From NCBI GenBank assembly GCA_963677695.2, contig CAXXUJ010000001.1, forward strand, positions 248,001-312,000: a stretch of 64,000 nt of DNA. Direction: 5' to 3'. A program made the translations under genes and the position numbers. The DNA comes from SABI01 sp963677695 (GTDB taxonomy: Bacteria > Spirochaetota > Spirochaetia > Sphaerochaetales > Sphaerochaetaceae). Positions 51,118 to 59,543 of the stretch are shown piece after piece; the first letter of the stretch is position 1, and each line of letters starts with the position of its first letter. The notes beneath the pieces were generated by a model, which was given only the letters and a program-made list of their open reading frames with translations, was not told where the DNA came from and ran no database searches.

Positions 51118-52296
51118 TCAGAGGGCGAGGCGGAGAATGTTCTCCACATCATCCTGACCGAGACGGACGAAGTTTCCTGCTCCGTCATTTCCCTTCATCA
51201 GATTCGCAGCCATCAGAGAAATATCCTTGGCATCGATGCCTGCATCGCTCAGTCTCACCGGGAGATTCAGAGAGCGGAAGAATTCCTCCAGCCTTGTGAT
51301 CGCGAGAGCGACCACCGTTTCCTTGTCATCAAGAGTGACGCTGATGTTCCAGACCCGGATGGCGAACTGGACGAACCGGTCGATATTGTGGTGGTGAACA
51401 TATTTCATCCACGCAGGGAAGACGATGGCAAGACCGGCACCGTGAGCGATGTCATATACTCCGCTCAGCTCATGCTCGATCATATGGGACGCCCAGTCCC
51501 CTACTCTTCCCCTGTCCAATAGTCCATTGTGAGCGATTGTTCCTGTCCACATCATCTCCGCCCTGTACCGGTATTCGGTGGGCTCCATGAGAACGAGAGG
51601 AGCATAGGAGATCACGTTTCTCATCGCCGCTTCCAGGAATTTATCTGAAAGGTCGTTGAACTGTGAGTTGGTGAAGTAGCGCTCCATCAGGTGTGCGAGG
51701 ATATCTGCAGCTCCGCAGGCGCTCTGGTAATCGGGGAGGGAGTAGTTCGTCTGGGGATCCATGATGGCAAAACGGGGAGTGATGGCTTCCTGGTTCACAG
51801 CTCTCTTCAGGTTGTTCTCATCGTTCGTGATGACCGAGCTGATCGAGCTTTCAGAACCTGCGGCAGGAATTGTAAGAACGACTCCCACTGAGAGTGCCTT
51901 GGTGATAGAACACTCCCTGTTCATATAATAATCATCCCAGACATCCTCACCCTTTTCGAGGAGGGAACCGAAGGCTATCGCCTTCGCTGAATCGATGACC
52001 GAACCGCCTCCGACAGCGAGAATGAAGGAAATATCTTCTTTGGCACAGAGTTCGATTCCTTCCCTCACCAATGAGAGTCTCGGGTTGGGAACGACTCCGG
52101 AGAGTTCGACATACTCCACTCCATGCTCTTTGAGCGAAGCGACAACGGTATCGTAAATACCGTTTTTCTTTATTGATCCGCTGCCGTAATGGAGCAGGAC
52201 TTTCTTTGCGTAGCGGGCAGTGTGCTCACCCACCTCAGCGATGGTATCTTTACCGAAGATAATTCTTGTCGGGTTGTGAAAGGAAAAATTGTTCAT
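51118..52296 (-). CDS. Iron-containing alcohol dehydrogenase
   Basis: This 392-residue enzyme belongs to the iron-dependent alcohol dehydrogenase family (butanol dehydrogenase/YqhD-like), reducing aldehydes with NAD(P)H. The family marks are ILAVGGGSVIDSAKAIA for the dinucleotide loop and the metal ligands in ADILAHLMERYF and in HMIEHELSGVYDIAHGAGLAI. The second Met (52296) is chosen because GGAGGTTCCT precedes it. It stands alone. Nothing in its surroundings identifies the substrate. A role in fermentation or aldehyde detoxification is likely. Confidence 0.92.
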   Translation of the reverse strand: MNNFSFHNPTRIIFGKDTIAEVGEHTARYAKKVLLHYGSGSIKKNGIYDTVVASLKEHGVEYVELSGVVPNPRLSLVREGIELCAKEDISFILAVGGGSVIDSAKAIAFGSLLEKGEDVWDDYYMNRECSITKALSVGVVLTIPAAGSESSISSVITNDENNLKRAVNQEAITPRFAIMDPQTNYSLPDYQSACGAADILAHLMERYFTNSQFNDLSDKFLEAAMRNVISYAPLVLMEPTEYRYRAEMMWTGTIAHNGLLDRGRVGDWASHMIEHELSGVYDIAHGAGLAIVFPAWMKYVHHHNIDRFVQFAIRVWNISVTLDDKETVVALAITRLEEFFRSLNLPVRLSDAGIDAKDISLMAANLMKGNDGAGNFVRLGQDDVENILRLAL

Positions 52297-52621
52297 AGGA
52301 ACCTCCATGAAGATATGCAGCCGCAGATATCAGCGACTGGGGAGGGAAAGCAGAACGTAGAGAGAAGGGAGCTTCAAGGCGTATGTATTATCATATAACA
52401 AAAGCCTGCTCTTCCCTGCCTTTCTACGAGTGTATCACAGAGAGGGAGAGGATGACAGGGGTCAGACCTTTTTGATTTCAGGGAAGTTTGAGAGTGAACG
52501 TGTCTGTCTGACAGTAAAGAGCATGAGAGAATTTCCTATAATCTTCCCGGGTGAAGTCGTTGATATCCTCAAGAAGGATGCTATAGCTATGCAGTTGATT
52601 GAGAAGTGTCAGCAAAGTCTT
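52297..52621. other. Intergenic region between alcohol dehydrogenase and Fic cassette
   Basis: The stretch contains the alcohol dehydrogenase leader on the minus strand with AT-rich -10-like TATGATAAT near 52400. On the plus side there is a short open frame (about 52523-52627) with no recognisable product, possibly decayed coding sequence at the edge of the accessory island. Confidence 0.3.
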
Positions 52622-53212
52622 TTATAAAAAAGAAACTAACTCATCAAGATTATCATTTTTCACTGCTTCAATCATACCTTTTGCATATGAATCAACATCC
52701 GGTCTCGGGTGTATTACCCATTCATTGGGAGTAAAACCCAGAGGAACTAATATAGCAATCGCTAGATACCGTGAAATGTGCCCGTTTCCATCCATGTAGG
52801 GGTGTATTCGTATAAAAAAGGAAACCACTTTAGCTGCGAGAGTTGCGTAGTTAAGGCGAACTGCAGTTCTGTCAGAGACCCCTGAAGATTTTATCATCCG
52901 AATACCAGAGTTAATAATCATCTTCAGTTTATCAATATCATCCGCTACGTTCTCCGGTGCCGAGCCTTCAATCGGCGGCTTTCCAAATTGGATTCTTTTG
53001 TTCGCTAACGGCGCAGACCCACGATAGTTTCCAACATAGTGGAAAAATTGAGGAAGCACGATACGTTCGAAGAAAAACCTATGGATAGGCCGCGTATCTT
53101 TCAGCGATCCTATATCTATTTCGTCGCGAGCCCTGAGGTCTACAAGTTTGGATTCGACCCTCAATGAGAGTTGGTCGTTTACTCTACGATCATGTGCATC
53201 ATACATAGACAT
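52622..53212 (-). CDS. Fic/DOC family protein
   Basis: This 196-residue protein has a Fic domain, which usually transfers AMP or another phosphoryl group from a nucleotide to a hydroxyl of a target protein. The core motif reads HPYMDGNGHISR (H137 to R148): the catalytic His, the Asp, GNG and final Arg are kept, but His145 replaces the first Arg of the usual GNGRxxR. I see no clear inhibitory (S/T)xxxE(G/N) helix, so the inhibitor may be a partner. The gene lies 12 bases after a 143-residue gene and forms a three-gene cassette with it and an 88-residue gene. Its AT-richer sequence suggests transfer. Confidence 0.85.
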   Translation of the reverse strand: MSMYDAHDRRVNDQLSLRVESKLVDLRARDEIDIGSLKDTRPIHRFFFERIVLPQFFHYVGNYRGSAPLANKRIQFGKPPIEGSAPENVADDIDKLKMIINSGIRMIKSSGVSDRTAVRLNYATLAAKVVSFFIRIHPYMDGNGHISRYLAIAILVPLGFTPNEWVIHPRPDVDSYAKGMIEAVKNDNLDELVSFL

Positions 53213-53223
53213 GAGATCATAAC

Positions 53224-53655
53224 CTAGTCAGTCAATTCATCGGGAAGTGCTTCAGTGACTCTATCAACCTTTGAGTCATCATCTACTGAGTTTATTATGT
53301 TTACAATGTCATCTCCCATTCGTTCCTTCACATCGGCAGAGCTCGTAAAAAGGGTCCACGACATGAATTTTTCGAAAAGTTCTGATGTGGATATAACGGG
53401 ATCAGCGACAGATTCATGCTCTTCTACGATCTCAGCAGATTCTATTTTCCAGGATTCATTACACTTGATTGCATTGGACTCTGTATCAGAATTGAGTCCG
53501 TTCTGAAGATAGTGAATAATTGGTTCGGGCATGTCAGAAATTAATTGAGACAACATCCGAGGTAGATAGGTACGTGAATGAGCGAAGGTGTAGGTGTTTG
53601 GCCGGATGTTTGTCGTGCGATTCATATTACTGCATTGAGAGGCGTATTGGTACAT
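53224..53655 (-). CDS. Hypothetical protein of the Fic cassette
   Basis: I do not recognise this 143-residue protein. It is acidic in its second half (EIVEEHESVADP, DDDSKVDRVTEALPDELTD) and has no signal peptide or membrane helix. A ribosome-binding site AGGAGG lies at about 53664 on the minus strand before the ATG. It lies 11 bases before the fic gene in the same direction, the usual place for an antitoxin or modulator, but similarity to known Fic antitoxins is not visible. Confidence 0.6.
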   Translation of the reverse strand: MYQYASQCSNMNRTTNIRPNTYTFAHSRTYLPRMLSQLISDMPEPIIHYLQNGLNSDTESNAIKCNESWKIESAEIVEEHESVADPVISTSELFEKFMSWTLFTSSADVKERMGDDIVNIINSVDDDSKVDRVTEALPDELTD

Positions 53656-53666
53656 CTAACGACCTC

Positions 53667-53933
53667 CTATTTCTTCTTTATTAATTCATTCGGGGCACTT
53701 ACTGACATAACCGATGCATGATTTATTATATAAACAGGATTCCCCTCCTGATCGTATTTATCGAGAAGTCTATACACTTTTACAACAGCATGTTGATGGC
53801 GTAAAGTAGTTCCATCAGAAAGTTGAACCGATGACCACTTATCATTGTTATCTACGATATCGAGTTCAACAGCATCTTGTTCTTCAAGTTCACCCTGGCT
53901 GTTGGGCGCTGTTATTTTTACTCTTTTGAGCAA
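53667..53933 (-). CDS. Hypothetical small protein of the Fic cassette
   Basis: The 88 residues read as a small all-beta protein (VKITAPNSQGELEEQDAVEL, SVQLSDGTTLRHQHAVVKVY). The only available start is a TTG at 53933 without a ribosome-binding site, and a stop lies just upstream in frame. The 5' end may have been altered when the neighbouring insertion sequence arrived. It leads the cassette with the 143-residue protein and Fic. I do not know its function. Confidence 0.5.
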   Translation of the reverse strand: MLKRVKITAPNSQGELEEQDAVELDIVDNNDKWSSVQLSDGTTLRHQHAVVKVYRLLDKYDQEGNPVYIINHASVMSVSAPNELIKKK

Positions 53934-54070
53934 ATTTCAAAATGAAAGAATCCCCTGCCGGGTATGAATAAATATGCAAATCGCGGCAACCGAAATGTTG
54001 CTGCCGTTTACTCATCTACGAGCTCACTCATGTCAGCAAATGAGTGGGAAAAACCTGTCTGAAAATAGAA

Positions 54071-54133
54071 AAAAGACTTCTTATCTGTTATAGTTTAATC
54101 ACGACAAAAAACACAACAAGAAGGAAGTCTTTT
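54071..54133 (+). promoter_or_regulatory. Transposase promoter and read-through-blocking hairpin
   Basis: AAAAGACTTC (54071-54080) can pair with GAAGTCTTTT (54124-54133), covering part of the ribosome-binding site AAGGAAG (54121-54127). A -10-like TATAGT lies at 54089-54094, so transcripts from the element's own promoter would lack the first arm and be translated, while read-through transcripts would be blocked. This design is known from other insertion sequences. Confidence 0.6.
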
Positions 54134-54135
54134 AT

Positions 54136-55296
54136 ATGCTCCATCCTACCGTAACATCTCCCTCACTTCAATCCCTGCTGTTCTCATATAACGATGTAAG
54201 ATGCTGTTTCTTGAGAAAACCTTCTTCAAGAGAGCTGGAATTCGTTCAGTTCTTTGAGTCCTTGAAGGCTCTTCTTACTCCAATGGAGATGAAGAAACTC
54301 AGGAGATTTCATTGGAAAGGAAGGCGCGGGTATGATTACCTGAGCATTCTGGGTATTCTCATCCTGAAACTCTTCCTTCACCAGGACACGATGAAAGCGA
54401 CATTGCTTACACTCCAGGAAAATACAAATCTTCAGGATATTATCGGCATCACTACTGTTCCCAGTGAAGCAACCGTCAGCAGACTTTCATCTCAGGTGAT
54501 GAACATTGTACATCTCACGACACTTCATGAACGACTGGTAAGAGGATACATACAAGCCTCAGATCGACTCGTTGGTCACCTCAGCATCGACAGTACGATC
54601 ATTGAAGCCCGTGAGAAGCCGATTAAAACTGCAAAGTCATTACGGAAGAAATCTGAAAAGAAGAAACGTGGTCGCAAAAGGAAGGGCTCTGTTGAAGAAA
54701 AAGAACTTCAGGAACGCCGGGAACAGGAAGAACAGGAAAAGCTCCGCTATCTTGCTGAATCTTTCGAGGAATCAATGAAGAGATACGAGCCTCGTTGCCC
54801 TATTACGGGAAAACAGAATTCCAAAGGGAAGATGCAGTACTTCATCGGGTATAAGGCACATATAGCTGCTGATGATTTCGGTATTCCTATCAGCTATGCT
54901 GTTACCGGAGCAAAGGTTCATGACAGTAATCTTGCAGTTCCACTCATGAAAAAGGCAAAACAGAGCACTGAGTTCCTCTATATTCTGCTCGATAAAGGTT
55001 ACATCAGCCCCATCATCAATGAATACGCTGACATGATCGAACGAAAAGTGATCATCGATAAAAAGTCGTATAAGGGTGTAAGCCCTGTCCCCATGGATCC
55101 GGCAACAACCCAACGCTATAAATCACGCACTACGGTAGAAAGGACCAATAGTGAACTGAAAGATGGATTTCTCCCAAATAAGATCTATAGACGTGGTGCG
55201 CGAGCAAGATATGAGATAGAACTGGCAATTCTTCTCACTACAATGAAGAAGATACGACATGTACTCACGCTCTATGAGAAATCGGAAGTAAGCTGA
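54136..55296 (+). mobile_element. Intact IS5/IS1182-like DDE transposase
   Basis: This 386-residue transposase keeps the DDE residues: Asp in GHLSIDSTIIEAREK, Asp in YILLDKGYIS and Glu in TTVERTNSELK. A basic, Lys/Glu-rich insertion (about residues 172-205) lies between the first Asp and the GYKAHIA segment. The frame is complete, so the element may be active. I could not identify clear terminal inverted repeats by eye: flanks 53940-54060 and 55300-55350 show only weak matches. It sits between the Fic cassette and LoaP, probably having separated LoaP from its original downstream operon. Confidence 0.85.
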
Positions 55297-55746
55297 TCAG
55301 ATACATACAGGACAAGCATTCAAGACCCTTCCTTATAGGTAAGGTGAATTTGCTGCGCCAAATACCCGATGGGTGCAGGGAGTTCTCAGAGACTTTAGGC
55401 ACCCGGATGCCCGAAGGACATCGGGCTCACTGATTCTGTATAACCATGCATGAAAAGCTGCATGCTTATGCAGATGATTTATATTTTGAAATTAGCTCTT
55501 TTCTCCATATTTCTCACCTCCGGAATTGCTTCCGTTCACATGAAAAGTATAACACTAAATATGGTATACGTGTACTTATATTGGATATTTTGCAGGTATT
55601 GCACGAAAATCACACGTAACATACATAGCTCTGCACGTATCGTAAGAATATGAGATTATGGTATTTCAACTTTAGATATAAGGGTCACATAAAACCTCAG
55701 AAGAGTGGCTTCAGCCCATTCTGATTCTGGGGAAACCGCGTTTCGC
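55297..55746 (-). other. Region between IS and loaP with a two-state RNA structure
   Basis: About 450 bases hold no convincing gene. At 55365-55426 two alternative pairings exist: CCCGAT (55365-55370) with ATCGGG (55420-55425), or GCCCGA (55409-55414) with TCGGGC (55421-55426). GGGTGC/GCACCC (55371-55376 with 55399-55404) is compatible with both. On the minus strand this follows loaP, where LoaP-type proteins act on leader RNAs. Nearer loaP, a loose hairpin at about 55697-55726 may be its terminator. The rest (55440-55690) is AT-rich with nothing recognised. Confidence 0.4.
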
Positions 55747-56286
55747 TCAGGGCTTATCGCCCTTCGAATAATCGCTCAGGTCATCGATACTCATGTTGAT
55801 GACCTGTTCCTTCCCTCCGAAGGTAAAGGCGACATAGACTCGCTTGTGGTGACGGTCGACCTTCGTGATCTTTCCGGTCAGGTCAAGCAGAGGTCCGTCG
55901 ATGACCTTGACCAGTCGTCCGTTCTCGAATTTCACCTTGCTCGGCTTGATCAGTCCGTTATGACGATAGACCCACCTTGCATACTCTTCATCACCACCTT
56001 TAAGGGATAGAGTGTTGTCGAGGTTGCGCAGCAGCTTATAGGCATTGCGCTCCTCTCTGACAAGAAAGAGGGGGAAGGAGGTTTCATCCTGAAGGTAGAG
56101 AAAAACGTACCCGGGGAGGAGTGGCTGCTGCACACGGCTCCATTTTCCCCGTTTTCTCTGATTCATGATCCTGCTCGGATAGAGCACCTCCACATGCTCG
56201 AGGAGTTCCTCTCTCATTCGCTTCTGAAGGGAGATGACAAGCTTTTCTTCGGCACCGCTTTTACAGTAGAGACAGTAACACTTCAT
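55747..56286 (-). CDS. loaP: NusG-family antiterminator (LoaP-like)
   Basis: This 179-residue NusG paralogue has an N-terminal NGN domain (MKCYCLYCKSGAEEKLVISL; PLLPGYVFLYLQ near residues 56-67) and a C-terminal KOW domain (LVKVIDGPLLDLTGKITKVD onward). Specialised NusG proteins such as LoaP, RfaH or UpxY bind paused RNA polymerase and let it read through terminators in long polysaccharide or antibiotic operons. The start ATG directly follows the stop of the CapD-like gene. No polysaccharide operon follows; instead the IS and Fic cassette are downstream, suggesting an insertion or rearrangement. Confidence 0.85.
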   Translation of the reverse strand: MKCYCLYCKSGAEEKLVISLQKRMREELLEHVEVLYPSRIMNQRKRGKWSRVQQPLLPGYVFLYLQDETSFPLFLVREERNAYKLLRNLDNTLSLKGGDEEYARWVYRHNGLIKPSKVKFENGRLVKVIDGPLLDLTGKITKVDRHHKRVYVAFTFGGKEQVINMSIDDLSDYSKGDKP

Positions 56287-58125
56287 TCAGGATCCAACGA
56301 CGGTGTTAGCGGGACGTACGAACTCGGGAACAATTCGTTTGAGTTCTTCAACCATCTCAATCTGTGTGAGGCTGCCGAAGTCTTCTATGAATTCCTTGAT
56401 CGCCTCTTCGTTCAGATTTGAAGTGACAAGGGCCTTGTAGACTTTCGGATTATCGGTAGGAATCGTGGTGTCTGCATCGCTCAGTTTCTCTTCGTATAGC
56501 TTTTCTCCCGGGCGGAGTCCGGTGATGACCACTTCGCTTCTGCCGTCACCGAAATAGGCTACAAGTTTCTTGGCGAATTCATAGATATTGACAGGATCCC
56601 CCATCTCAAGAACCATCACTTCCCCTCCGTTGCCCAGTGCTCCTGCCTGGAAGACAAGAGATACTGCTTCAGGAATGGTCATGAAGTAGCGGATGATGTT
56701 GCGGTCGGTAACGGTGATGGGAAGGCCGTTTCTCAGCTGTTCCATAAAGAGGGGAAGCATAGAACCCCGGGAGCCGAGGACGTTTCCGAAACGGACACTG
56801 ATGATCTCGGTCGAAGTACTGCTGAGAGTGCTCGCAATCTGCTCTGCCACGCGCTTGGTGGCTCCCATGACGTTGGTCGGGTTCACCGCCTTGTCGGTAC
56901 TGATGATGATGCACCTCTCGACGCTGGTTGCCACGGCATTGGAGAGGACATTATAGGTTCCCACGACATTGGTCTTTATTGCCTCTTCAGGATAGTACTC
57001 CATCATCGGCACGTGCTTGTACGCTGCAGCGTGGAATACGATATTGAAGGATATCTTGCCGAACAGGTCTGCGACCTTCTTGTCATCGCGCACGTCACAG
57101 ACGATGGGGATGATCTTCTCGCTGAACTCCTGACGGTACTGGTGGAGTCTCAGGGAGAGGTCATGCAGTTCAGTCTCGTCAATATCGAGGAGATAGAGTT
57201 TTTCCACCCCGTACTCGAGCAGCTGCCTGCAGATCTCGCTTCCGATAGATCCGCCCGCACCTGTGACAAGGACAGACTTCCCGTTGATCATGTGCCTGAC
57301 AGGTGCCTTGTCGAGAGAAACGGGAGAGCGGCCTATGAGGTCTTCTACCTGAATCGATCTGATATCGGCTACGGTCGATTTTGATTCCTCCATCTCGAAC
57401 ATCGAAGGAATGATCTTCACATCGACACCGAAGCGACCTGCGATCTCCATCGCTTCCCTGATCTTCTCTTTCTTCAGGTCGGTGATCGCTATGATGAGCA
57501 GGTCCGCATCAACGCTGCGGATGATGGCAGGGAGCATTTCTATGTTGCCGAGAACCCTGATACCGCCCACGATCATCGAGAGCTTCACTGGATTGTCATC
57601 TATGAATCCGACGACGGAAAACCCGAGGCGATTGCGGTAGTACTGACGGGCGAGTTGCATCCCTATCTCTCCCGCTCCGTAGATAATAGCCTTAGGCTGT
57701 TTGTCAGAGTTCTGAGGAGATACGATATAGTTCTTCGCTATCCTGTAGATAATTCTGTAGCCGAGAAGGAGGAGAAGGGAGAATGTAACAAAGGGAATGT
57801 AGGTCTTGAGTACCAGGGAAAAGTCGCGTGTCACTGCCAGAAGCAGGATAGAGGTCACTACCGAAAGAACTAAGAGAGGGATTCCCCCTAAAGTCAGCAG
57901 TTCGAGCGAGCTGTCGACCAGTCGTATCGAATAGAAGCCTGAGATAGAAAGTATGATGATGTGAAGAACAAGAAAGAGAATAATGAGGCCCCACATGTTG
58001 GTAAGAAAGGAGGGAGGCACGTTCGAGACGTAGCAGGCAAGAAAGAGCGAGAAGGTCAGTATGGCCAGGTCGGCTGCTATCAGGAGGAAGTTGAGTTTCA
58101 TCCGCCTCGTAACATGTCTTTTCAT
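56287..58125 (-). CDS. Nucleoside-diphosphate-sugar dehydratase/epimerase (CapD/PglF/WbpM family)
   Basis: This 612-residue membrane-bound enzyme likely converts UDP-GlcNAc to a 4-keto-6-deoxy sugar for surface polysaccharide or glycoprotein. Four transmembrane helices (about 10-115) precede a Rossmann domain (AIIYGAGEIGMQLARQYYRN, about 148-167) and the catalytic SDR domain (SVLVTGAGGSIGSEICRQLL). The ISTDKAVNPTNVMGATKR segment has the Lys and the usual Met in place of the SDR Tyr. The ATG at 58125 is chosen over a TTG immediately before. It is co-transcribed with loaP. Confidence 0.92.
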   Translation of the reverse strand: MKRHVTRRMKLNFLLIAADLAILTFSLFLACYVSNVPPSFLTNMWGLIILFLVLHIIILSISGFYSIRLVDSSLELLTLGGIPLLVLSVVTSILLLAVTRDFSLVLKTYIPFVTFSLLLLLGYRIIYRIAKNYIVSPQNSDKQPKAIIYGAGEIGMQLARQYYRNRLGFSVVGFIDDNPVKLSMIVGGIRVLGNIEMLPAIIRSVDADLLIIAITDLKKEKIREAMEIAGRFGVDVKIIPSMFEMEESKSTVADIRSIQVEDLIGRSPVSLDKAPVRHMINGKSVLVTGAGGSIGSEICRQLLEYGVEKLYLLDIDETELHDLSLRLHQYRQEFSEKIIPIVCDVRDDKKVADLFGKISFNIVFHAAAYKHVPMMEYYPEEAIKTNVVGTYNVLSNAVATSVERCIIISTDKAVNPTNVMGATKRVAEQIASTLSSTSTEIISVRFGNVLGSRGSMLPLFMEQLRNGLPITVTDRNIIRYFMTIPEAVSLVFQAGALGNGGEVMVLEMGDPVNIYEFAKKLVAYFGDGRSEVVITGLRPGEKLYEEKLSDADTTIPTDNPKVYKALVTSNLNEEAIKEFIEDFGSLTQIEMVEELKRIVPEFVRPANTVVGS

Positions 58126-58241
58126 CAATTATTCTCCGGGTCTTATGGACAGCCGGGGCTTACAGGCCCCGCTGTCAGGTCAAGATATTTCATACATGAA
58201 CTATCCGTATAATAAAGGGTGTTATCCATCAGGTCAACTGA

Positions 58242-59432
58242 TCATCTCTCTTTGTATTCGGTCAGTGCAACTGAGAGACATTCCATGGCGTTGTGAAGGT
58301 CATCGGTATTGAGGACATAGGCTATTCTCACCTGATTCTTTCCCATTCCCTCACTCACATAGAAACCCTCTGCCGGTGCGAACATCACCGTCTGGTTCTT
58401 GTAGCTGAAATCACGGAGGAGGAAGAGACAGAAGTCCTCTGCATCCTCGACGGGTAGTTCTGCAATAAGGTAGAAGGCACCCTTCGGGTGGGAACAGCGA
58501 ACTCCCTCGATCGAGTTGAGTTCCTTAACAAGGAAGTCCCTCCGTGCCTGATATTCCTTCTTCACCTCCTCGATATAGGAAGAGGGGGTGGAGAGGGCTG
58601 CGAGAGCTGCCACCTGTTCGATATCGGGGGGGCACAGACGTGCCTGAGCAAGCTTCATGGCACCGTCGATGATGTCCTTGCGCTTCGTGACAAGGGTGCC
58701 GATACGTGCTCCGCACATGCTGTAGCGCTTGGAGAAGGAGTCAACGACAACAACCCTGTCGAGATGGTCGGTAAAGGTGAGAGCGCTTATGAACGATTCA
58801 CCGTCATAACAGAATTCACGGTAGACTTCATCAACGATAAGGAAGAGACGTTTCTCTTCGGCCAGCTCAAGGATGGCCGACAGTTCTTCCTTCGAGTAGA
58901 TGTACCCTGTAGGGTTGTTCGGTGAGCACAGAAGGATTGCTTTGGTCTTTTCAGTGATCCTTTCCCTGAACTCCTCGATGGGAGGGAGGGCAAAAGCGTC
59001 CTCAAACCGGCTTGTCACGGGAACAAGATCGACCAGTGCGCTCTTGGCGAACGAACCTACGTTGGTGTAGTAGGGTTCTGGAATGATCACCTCATCACCG
59101 GGGTCGCAGAGGGTCATGAGGACGAACTGAAGCGCTTCGCTTCCTCCTGTGGTGACCATGATATCATCATCTTCGAGTGAAATGCCGTAGGTGGCGTAGT
59201 AGGAGGTGAGAGCTGAACGGAGGGAAGCCTCACCCTCGCTCTCTCCATAGGCGATGATCTCATGATCGAAGGAACGGACGGCCTCGATCACCTGAGACGG
59301 GGTCTTGATATCGGGCTGACCGATATTGAGATGGTAGACGTGTATTCCCCTCTTCTTTGCATCTGTTGCATAGGGGACGAGTCGTCTGATAGGCGAAGCT
59401 TGAAAACTTGATATTCTTTTAGATAAATCCAT
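58242..59432 (-). CDS. Class I/II PLP-dependent aminotransferase (aspartate aminotransferase-like)
   Basis: This 396-residue enzyme resembles AspC/AlaT-type aminotransferases. The PLP features are TTGGSEALQFVL, LCSPNNPTGYIYS, IVDEVYREFCYDG and the Schiff-base Lys in SFSKRYSMCGARIG. The ATG at 59432 is preferred because AAGGAG precedes it by seven bases, while the earlier ATG at 59453 has none. It transfers amino groups between an amino acid and a 2-oxo acid in the cytosol; the substrate pair is uncertain. It lies between prs and the polysaccharide gene. Confidence 0.9.
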   Translation of the reverse strand: MDLSKRISSFQASPIRRLVPYATDAKKRGIHVYHLNIGQPDIKTPSQVIEAVRSFDHEIIAYGESEGEASLRSALTSYYATYGISLEDDDIMVTTGGSEALQFVLMTLCDPGDEVIIPEPYYTNVGSFAKSALVDLVPVTSRFEDAFALPPIEEFRERITEKTKAILLCSPNNPTGYIYSKEELSAILELAEEKRLFLIVDEVYREFCYDGESFISALTFTDHLDRVVVVDSFSKRYSMCGARIGTLVTKRKDIIDGAMKLAQARLCPPDIEQVAALAALSTPSSYIEEVKKEYQARRDFLVKELNSIEGVRCSHPKGAFYLIAELPVEDAEDFCLFLLRDFSYKNQTVMFAPAEGFYVSEGMGKNQVRIAYVLNTDDLHNAMECLSVALTEYKER

Positions 59433-59543
59433 TGGGAACTCCTTTGTTGACATCTTTCCTGGACCTCAGTGTATGGGTATCTGATTACTGAGCGTCAGGT
59501 GTAAACTGGGCCTTGTGACCAGCCGAGAGAGGTAAGAGTCCTA

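Noticed and set aside
52430..52627. A 65-residue frame next to the fic gene
   Set aside because: Its first half has no start signals and no recognisable product; it may be decayed sequence and is not called as a gene.
13918..55296. The two transposases as ends of one composite element
   Set aside because: They are unrelated in sequence, 40 kb apart, and one is a truncated remnant.
55365..55426. The hairpins at 55365-55426 as a CRISPR or riboswitch of a known class
   Set aside because: There is no repeat-spacer pattern and no match to a riboswitch core that I know; only mutually exclusive short stems are visible.
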